Below, one piece after another: positions 58,413 to 64,000 of a DNA stretch of 64,000 bases. The notes below the pieces were generated by a model. The model was not told the DNA's origin. It was given only the letters and a program-made list of their open reading frames with translations, and made no database searches. Position numbers and translations under genes: made by a program. Every line of letters begins with the position of its first letter. Position 1 is the first letter of the stretch. Source of the DNA: Spirometra erinaceieuropaei (lineage: Eukaryota; Platyhelminthes; Cestoda; Diphyllobothriidea; Diphyllobothriidae); assembly GCA_902702965.1 (NCBI GenBank), contig CACRXP010000672.1:71379-135378 (forward strand). Direction: 5' to 3'.

Positions 58413-60045
58413 TGCTCATGGTTGGCGTAAGGGCCATAGTTAATTAAGCTTGTCCCAGGAGATTACATACTATGTCCCTGCCCTGAAAAGTGTATCATGT
58501 CCGCAATCTCGTGCCGGAGCCAATGGCAACTGCCATTGGCAAGGCAAATATCTTGATGTGTTTACAAGATGAATTTCAGTAAATGCCGCGCAGTCAACTG
58601 TTGCTGTAGATTTATCTACAGCTACCAGTATAAGCAGGTCGTATACTAACACTCAATGATCTAGCAAGATGTTTTTAGGCAAATGACGCCTAAACAAACC
58701 GTCAAACACGTCAGGCAATGAGATATCGAAAGTGCATGCGTGGTAGATGCAATATAGATCACGGACACCGGCGTCTGGAACGCAGGGCTAATTTGGTTGC
58801 AAGAAAGTTACAGAGAGCGCCATTCATTTTAATGGCTGGAATTCAGATGCACGGACTTGGTGGAGGCAGGAGCCGGACTGTGTCACCACGCATAGAGGCT
58901 CGTGCTAACGTTAGCAGTGAACGTTTTATATAATTGTCACCTTTGATGATACCTTTGCATCGTAGAGCTAAAGGGTTTACGTACCTCCAAGTGCGCCTGG
59001 AAACTCGTCGCTACCGTTCGGCCATGCACCCATAAATATTTTGTGAAACAGCTGCGGACCAGGTGCCTGTCTTTTAATCTCGCCGAGGTCAGCAGTTCGG
59101 CCTAGGCAAAACAAGAAATAAAGAATACTGACAGTTTAATTGTCTTAGTGCTGATTTGCGCATCTTTAATTTAACAAAAGTCGTCATAAGGCGTAAGTTT
59201 GAAAACGCTAGGATCAGAGCTGGCATTGTTGGAAGAGTAAAAGTGATCTAAAAAGCTCTGCAGATCTCGACTTCTGAAGAGTTTATAAGGAATGTGTCAG
59301 GCCCAAAGTAGTTGCGTGCTTCGGTTTACTGCGGCAAACGGTGAGGTAGCTTAGTTAACCTTGAAGTTTTGGATTAAACTAATTGACGAATAAAAGTTTT
59401 TGCAACAGTCCCTACACAAATAGTCAAATAAAAGGCCCTCACGGACTCAAATAACAAATTCTTTAATATTTAAATATCTTCAGCAAGAAAAAAAGTGCGG
59501 ATATCCAGAAGATTCAAATGCAGTCAGAGTCGATGCAGCGTTCTGCGTCCAAGGAAAACTCAAGTTGGTTCCCTTGCAATTTGCTTCTCTCCCATATTCG
59601 TATTCTAATGTATTTTTTTGCAAATATGCAGCATATCCTTGCGATTTCTCTCGACCGAGCTACCGGCAGGCACATCGACAAAGAAAGTCAATAGTTTACT
59701 TGAAATCATACCGGAACACCTGATCCCACTGCAACTCACGTACTTTTACGAATCAAGATAGACAGTTTTGGTGTAGGAGTATAGATAATCCGGGAACGCG
59801 TATTCTCGTCAGTAGGCAATAATAACTCGAATTGCGCTCTGCGAGCAAAATTCATGAAAAGGAACCTGTCTACTTTTTCATTCTTCATTGACGCTTAACT
59901 GCTTTGTTACGAAATTTTACCTGTTAATGTTTCTCCTTAGTGAGACTTGCCTGTCACACTTTCCAGTGGTATTTTTCGGCACAGAGAAAGTCAACAAAAA
60001 ACTCCTAGTAAAATGAAAAGGGCTACCTGGCGGTATGAGGAAAAA
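58413..60045. other. No gene recognised
   Basis: Plus frame 58718-58933 is Arg-rich and starts with ATG but has no supporting signal. The rest is AT-rich and unassigned. Confidence 0.4.
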
Positions 60046-60047
60046 AT

Positions 60048-60440
60048 TCGGCGGGAATACAGTGTCGCAACACTTAGAATTGTCTATTCCCCCACCAGCC
60101 TGTCTTACGGGCGGACTACTACTACTACTACCACTAATACTACTACTACTACTACTACCACCACCACCACTAATACTGCTACTACTACCACTACTACCGC
60201 TGTTACTACTAATACTACTACCACTGGCGGGAATACAGTGTCGTAACACTGAAGAAAACTTTTTCCCCCGTCTACCACCACTGATACGGCGAATACTACT
60301 AATAATCCTACTATTAGTACTACTACTACTACCACCGCCACCACGGCTGCCAATGCTACTCTACCAACGCTTACAGTATGGGTAACTAACTGCAATAATA
60401 CTAGCATCAGTAACGGAGTGTTGCGACACTGGTATCCAAC
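60048..60440. repeat. ACT/ACC-rich low-complexity block with inverted end motif
   Basis: Imperfect ACT and ACC triplets at 60114-60226 and 60285-60345. A near-palindrome, GGGAATACAGTGTCGCAACA at about 60053, recurs at about 60230 (with a GTAA variant) and appears inverted at about 60418 ('GTGTTGCGACACTGG'). The long frames over this block on both strands are low-complexity artefacts. Confidence 0.75.
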
Positions 60441-60698
60441 CAAAAATTCCTTTGCGATCCTAACGTATGGAAATGATTGGAACATTTTGCCTTAGTACAT
60501 TTAAAGGCAGACTGGAGAGTGAGGACTCCACGCTCGTTATCACGCCATTGTTTTATGCTCTACGCACACATTTGAGATTAAAGTGATGTACGTAAAACTG
60601 AGAAAGTAGAAGACGCTCTGATGAAGAGATATACAGTGTTCCATGAAGCAGCCGTGAAGAACGGCACGCGATAGCCGAAACAAGAATTTGATTTGCCG

Positions 60699-60732
60699 GA
60701 CACTTCGGATTCCAGCTTGAATCCATCGTCAG
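60699..60732 (-). ncRNA. Hammerhead-like motif, worn
   Basis: CTGACGA, GGATTC-AAGCTG-GAATCC, GAAGTGTC. The hairpin differs from the 41 kb copy by G to A opposite U, still pairing; the GAAACGTC part is damaged. Confidence 0.4.
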
Positions 60733-60760
60733 AGACAAATACCTGTATCTACTGTTGTCC

Positions 60761-60794
60761 CTGATGACGAGTTCGAGCAGGGGTCCGAAACCTC
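60761..60794 (+). ncRNA. Hammerhead-like motif
   Basis: CTGATGA, then GAGTTC-GAGCAG-GGGTCC (pairs kept partly by G-U), GAAACCTC, then AGGCGAATAAAGC. The CTGANGA core is intact; ACCT replaces ACGT. Confidence 0.45.
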
Positions 60795-60860
60795 AGGCGA
60801 ATAAAGCTCTTGTTCCAGAAATCGTGCCTCTTTCGTCGCATACAGTGTCCCGAATAGGTT

Positions 60861-63800
60861 GGAGAGAATCCGGCCCCGCTTTTTACAAATGCTTTCCATG
60901 ATTCGCTGCAAGTAATGGAGCCTTCTATCAGCCTTTTGAAAGGAGAACCCGGTGGATGGTACGCGCAGTCCGCCTGAATAATTATAGTCTGACATGAATT
61001 AATTTGTCGTCAGTAGCTTTATTTATGATGCATGAGTGTGGGCGGAGTTTTTTTATTACGCCGAAGGGTCTCATTGTTATTTGTTATTTGGTCTCATTTT
61101 TGCATACCGCTACAGACACAGCCTTCATATATATAACGATCGAGCAGCAATGAGGCAAAAACTGTGGTATACTTTGCTTTCGGGATCTTAACCAAATAGG
61201 GGCAGCTAGAAGTCCTCAACGAAAAACCGAAGTATTCATCTGGTGAAATACTGATTAGGGAGAATATACCTCATACATAGACATTTAGAGATTCTGGTGC
61301 TCTGTCACGCAATCAACTTTCACGTTTACTGAATTGCAACGAGAACGGTACTTATTTGCCGCTTTGTATTTTCGTTTCACACCCTGTTTCAAAAGACTAC
61401 AGCTCGTGATAGACTCACTCTCAAGAAGAGCATATATTTCCCATAAATAAATCTGGTCAAGGTATTTTAACAGTCGCTACAAATTGCTGACTCCAATTCC
61501 AATATGTTGCTGAGCCCAATTCTCATGAAATGCCTACTCTTCTTCGTTCCCTTGCAAATCGCGATGGATTTTCTGAACAAAACTTAGCCATACGAATCCA
61601 GGTCAAACTCCAATCAAATTTTTGTTGAGCAGCCATTCATAGGCGTTGCCACCTAAACACATCTCTCCTTTGCGCAGGACAGCCCTCTGCCCATTATCAG
61701 TCAAAACACCATTCGTTATTTATTTTCATGTACTCAAAATGCCCGTGCATATACACGGATGAATTTTCAAACTTTCGGCACCGCATTCTTCCCAATTGTT
61801 GTGTCTGGTTGATTGTGAGCCTAGTTCACTGAAGCATTCGTCTGAATTAGCCCCGCTGTGATACACTGTGTCCGACATGTCTATTTCTTTCATACCAACG
61901 TGCCGGCTAATCGACACACGCGGACGAGACCGCGCCATCGCGCCCATGGCTGATGTCACAACCGCACCTCTGTACAGGTCGCAGCACCAGTCTCGCACGC
62001 AGTTCGAGCAGCCTCTGTCATCGCACGTACACTGGATCAGCTCATTCGTTTGCCTGAAGATCGACACCATCACTTCCTTCTGTGTCTCGTAGGGGCTTTT
62101 GGTCCTGCTGATCCAATCGACCTCTGCTGAAGGCAATTTTAAACAGGTTTTTTTTCACTAGTTTCAGGAGGCCTAACTGGTCGTGGAACTCATATAATAT
62201 TGTAAAAGTTCTAAAATCCAAAACGGCACGATAATTTTGGGTCGGTGCATCGTAATTCAGAAAAGTCTACGTCGACAGACTTGACAGTACTGGCATAGAC
62301 GCCACTGTCGTACCTCAACACCACACAACTTGTCAATGTTCACATCAGATAACCATGCAGCGTAATACCGCCACGTAACCGTTCGATTACTGAGCTCCAA
62401 ATCTGGACCCATTCGTTAGTCCTTTTTAGTAGAAACCGTGAATGGTCGATTCTAACAGTCTCGGCCCATTGAAGGGAGTGTCACAGACATCTCCGCATAG
62501 CCCAGTCTGAGCAAGCAATTATGGCAATTTAAGCGGTCTCTTTGCCTTAGAGTTGCATTTCTTCTAGACCCCTTATCACAGTTAGAGTGTCCACTTAAAA
62601 TATGCTTTCACTTTCTAGGACGGTAGAAGACGGGAAACGGCCATAACGCAAAGTCTCAGTAGCCTCGCGCTATTCCTCACAGTTGTCATGACGAAACGAC
62701 CGAGGCGCGAAATCTCCTGACATACGCCAACATTTTGGCATATTTCTATTCGTCACTTTACGATTGCTCCGGGTTCACCCAAATATGTGAGACTTCCGTG
62801 TTTGCCTCTGCCTGGTACACTGTCTTCTGTCTGTCGCATAGCGCAACCGCTTCTGGCGGACCGTTGGGCGGTGGAGCAAGCAAACAATCGATCCCTCATT
62901 AAGAACAGATTCTCCAGTAGGCCTACCTAGTAATAACGAACACTCCATACCCACTAGCTACCCGTCCTAGGCACACATGCACTTTTAGATCACATTGGGT
63001 CGTAGAGAAGTGATATTACTTCGGTTATTTCTCCCACTGACTGACTGAGTGAGCGTCCACTTGCTGGCCAAACGTGTATCTGCAGTGCCCAGAAACAGCA
63101 ACTTAATAGATTCGACGACTGACTGATTTCACCGAATTCGATCTTTAGTTGAGTTCATGACAGAGTTCATAGATCCTACTAACAATGGGTAATTAATCCA
63201 ACAGGCAGGCGAAAATACTAGCTATTTCGGACGTTAATCCCGCAGATATCATTGCTACAGAGCATTTATAATTTTAGTTACGGATCCAAACAACCCTAGA
63301 TCTATTCTTCTGCATTATAGCTTGGTAAAAGAACGTTGCACGTTGTGCAGCGAAAAATTCTAAAATTTATTTTGGTGAAGCATAATCTGGTAATGTTCCA
63401 AGAGCGACGCGTCCGGGGGAAGGTAATAAACTTATCTCAAAAACTAAAATATAATTATTTGTATAGTTGTTTGTGGCTAGGTATTTTACCAGATAGGTTT
63501 CGGCCTAAATTTCTGCAAACACAGATTTTCAAAAAAAGTAAAAAGCAGCCCCGCTACGCGAAAATGAGTGCGACACGCCGTAGAAGTCGGCAAAAGATGA
63601 GCAACCACGCACTGGTTTTAATCTTTATCCATGAAAAATTAAAATATCACCTCTCAAAAAAGGGAGCCAAACAAATTTGCAAAACTCCTAACAGGTCACA
63701 AATGGTTTAAACGTGGCTCGTGCCTGGTTTAAGCGTTTTTAGCACTTAAGTTAAAAATATAACGTTGAACTATTTTTATCTCTGTTCGGACCTCAGAAGT

Positions 63801-64000
63801 ACATATAAGCCCAGTATTTTCTACCCAGCTTTATGACTCCTTTAAACGACCAATTGTTCTCCCCGACACCTATACAGTAACGTGCCTCTGCCAGGATGTA
63901 GTACACGATCTCCGCCCTAACAGTTTTCTTTGCTTTGTAAGGACATCAAATGGAGTTTACACAGAATGTCGTTCAAAAATATCCGTTAAAACAGCCGTGA
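60861..64000. other. No firm gene; two longer open frames
   Basis: Minus frame 61726-62136 (136 codons) starts with ATG and has a Cys-rich stretch 'CTCDDRGCSNCVRDWCC' but no domain I can name. Plus frame 63336-63710 (124 codons) is Lys/Arg-rich, with no acceptor or domain. Neither has splice or homology support. No RNA genes are seen. Confidence 0.3.

Larger units (their letters stand above)
60540..60860. repeat. Head-to-head PLE terminal repeats
   Basis: A minus-strand repeat (60732 down to about 60540) and a plus-strand repeat (60761 to about 60860) diverge from a 28-base centre. Each carries its own hammerhead-like motif (60699-60732 minus, 60761-60794 plus) and boundary sequence ('AGGCGAATAAAGCTCTTGTT' on the plus side). 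Confidence 0.65.

Noticed and set aside
59917..60485. Long Ser/Gly, Thr and Leu/Val frames on both strands
   Set aside because: Low-complexity ACT/ACC repeats; open in several frames at once.

Overview
This window is eukaryotic genomic DNA that consists mostly of transposable elements. Two assembly gaps are present (12031-12144 and 49360-49426). The repeat content points to a flatworm: abundant Penelope-like elements (PLEs) with GIY-YIG endonucleases, an APE-type LINE whose RT ends in a zinc-finger-like tail, tRNA-derived SINEs, and degenerate TTAGGG-like arrays. My best guess is a diphyllobothriid tapeworm (Spirometra / Dibothriocephalus / Schistocephalus type), but this rests on remembered family resemblance and not on a search. 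No prokaryotic operons, rRNA genes or CRISPR arrays were seen.

Layout. 1-1650: decayed PLE interrupted by a fold-back element. 2830-3215: GIY-YIG fragment of another PLE lineage. 3830-4110: inverted tRNA-derived SINE pair. 4843-11967 and 12145-19321: two copies of a roughly 7.1-7.2 kb segment, each carrying the same decayed, 5'-truncated LINE on the minus strand and ending in a (CCA)n tract; a gap separates them. 21.7-24.3 kb: nearly full-length dead PLE on the minus strand. 26.06-26.8 kb: second fold-back copy. 28.5-29.2 kb: C-terminal part of another PLE family. 29.75-31.1 kb: LINE with its endonuclease but without its RT. 31.9-32.3 kb: inverted SINE pair.

35.1-49.7 kb holds the only convincing host gene: a minus-strand multi-exon WD-repeat protein. 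Five exons can be placed with matching splice phases, giving about 695 residues; the 5' end is not found. Its introns, especially the 7.4 kb one, are filled with PLE ends, SINEs and microsatellites. Upstream of it lie a 397-bp DNA transposon remnant with a perfect 8-bp target duplication, an 878-bp inverted repeat whose loop is tRNA-like, and the best-preserved fold-back element (52.6-53.6 kb). From 53.6 to 64 kb I see a possible gene 3' end, another SINE, telomere-like repeats, ACT-rich low-complexity DNA and inverted PLE ends, but no firm gene.

The most interesting signal is a small RNA motif in the PLE terminal repeats: CTGANGA, a short hairpin, then GAA plus a four-base self-complementary stretch plus C. 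It recurs in at least seven places on both strands, with compensatory changes in the hairpin and, in a second PLE family, in the four-base stretch. It fits the minimal, probably dimeric hammerhead ribozymes described for PLEs.
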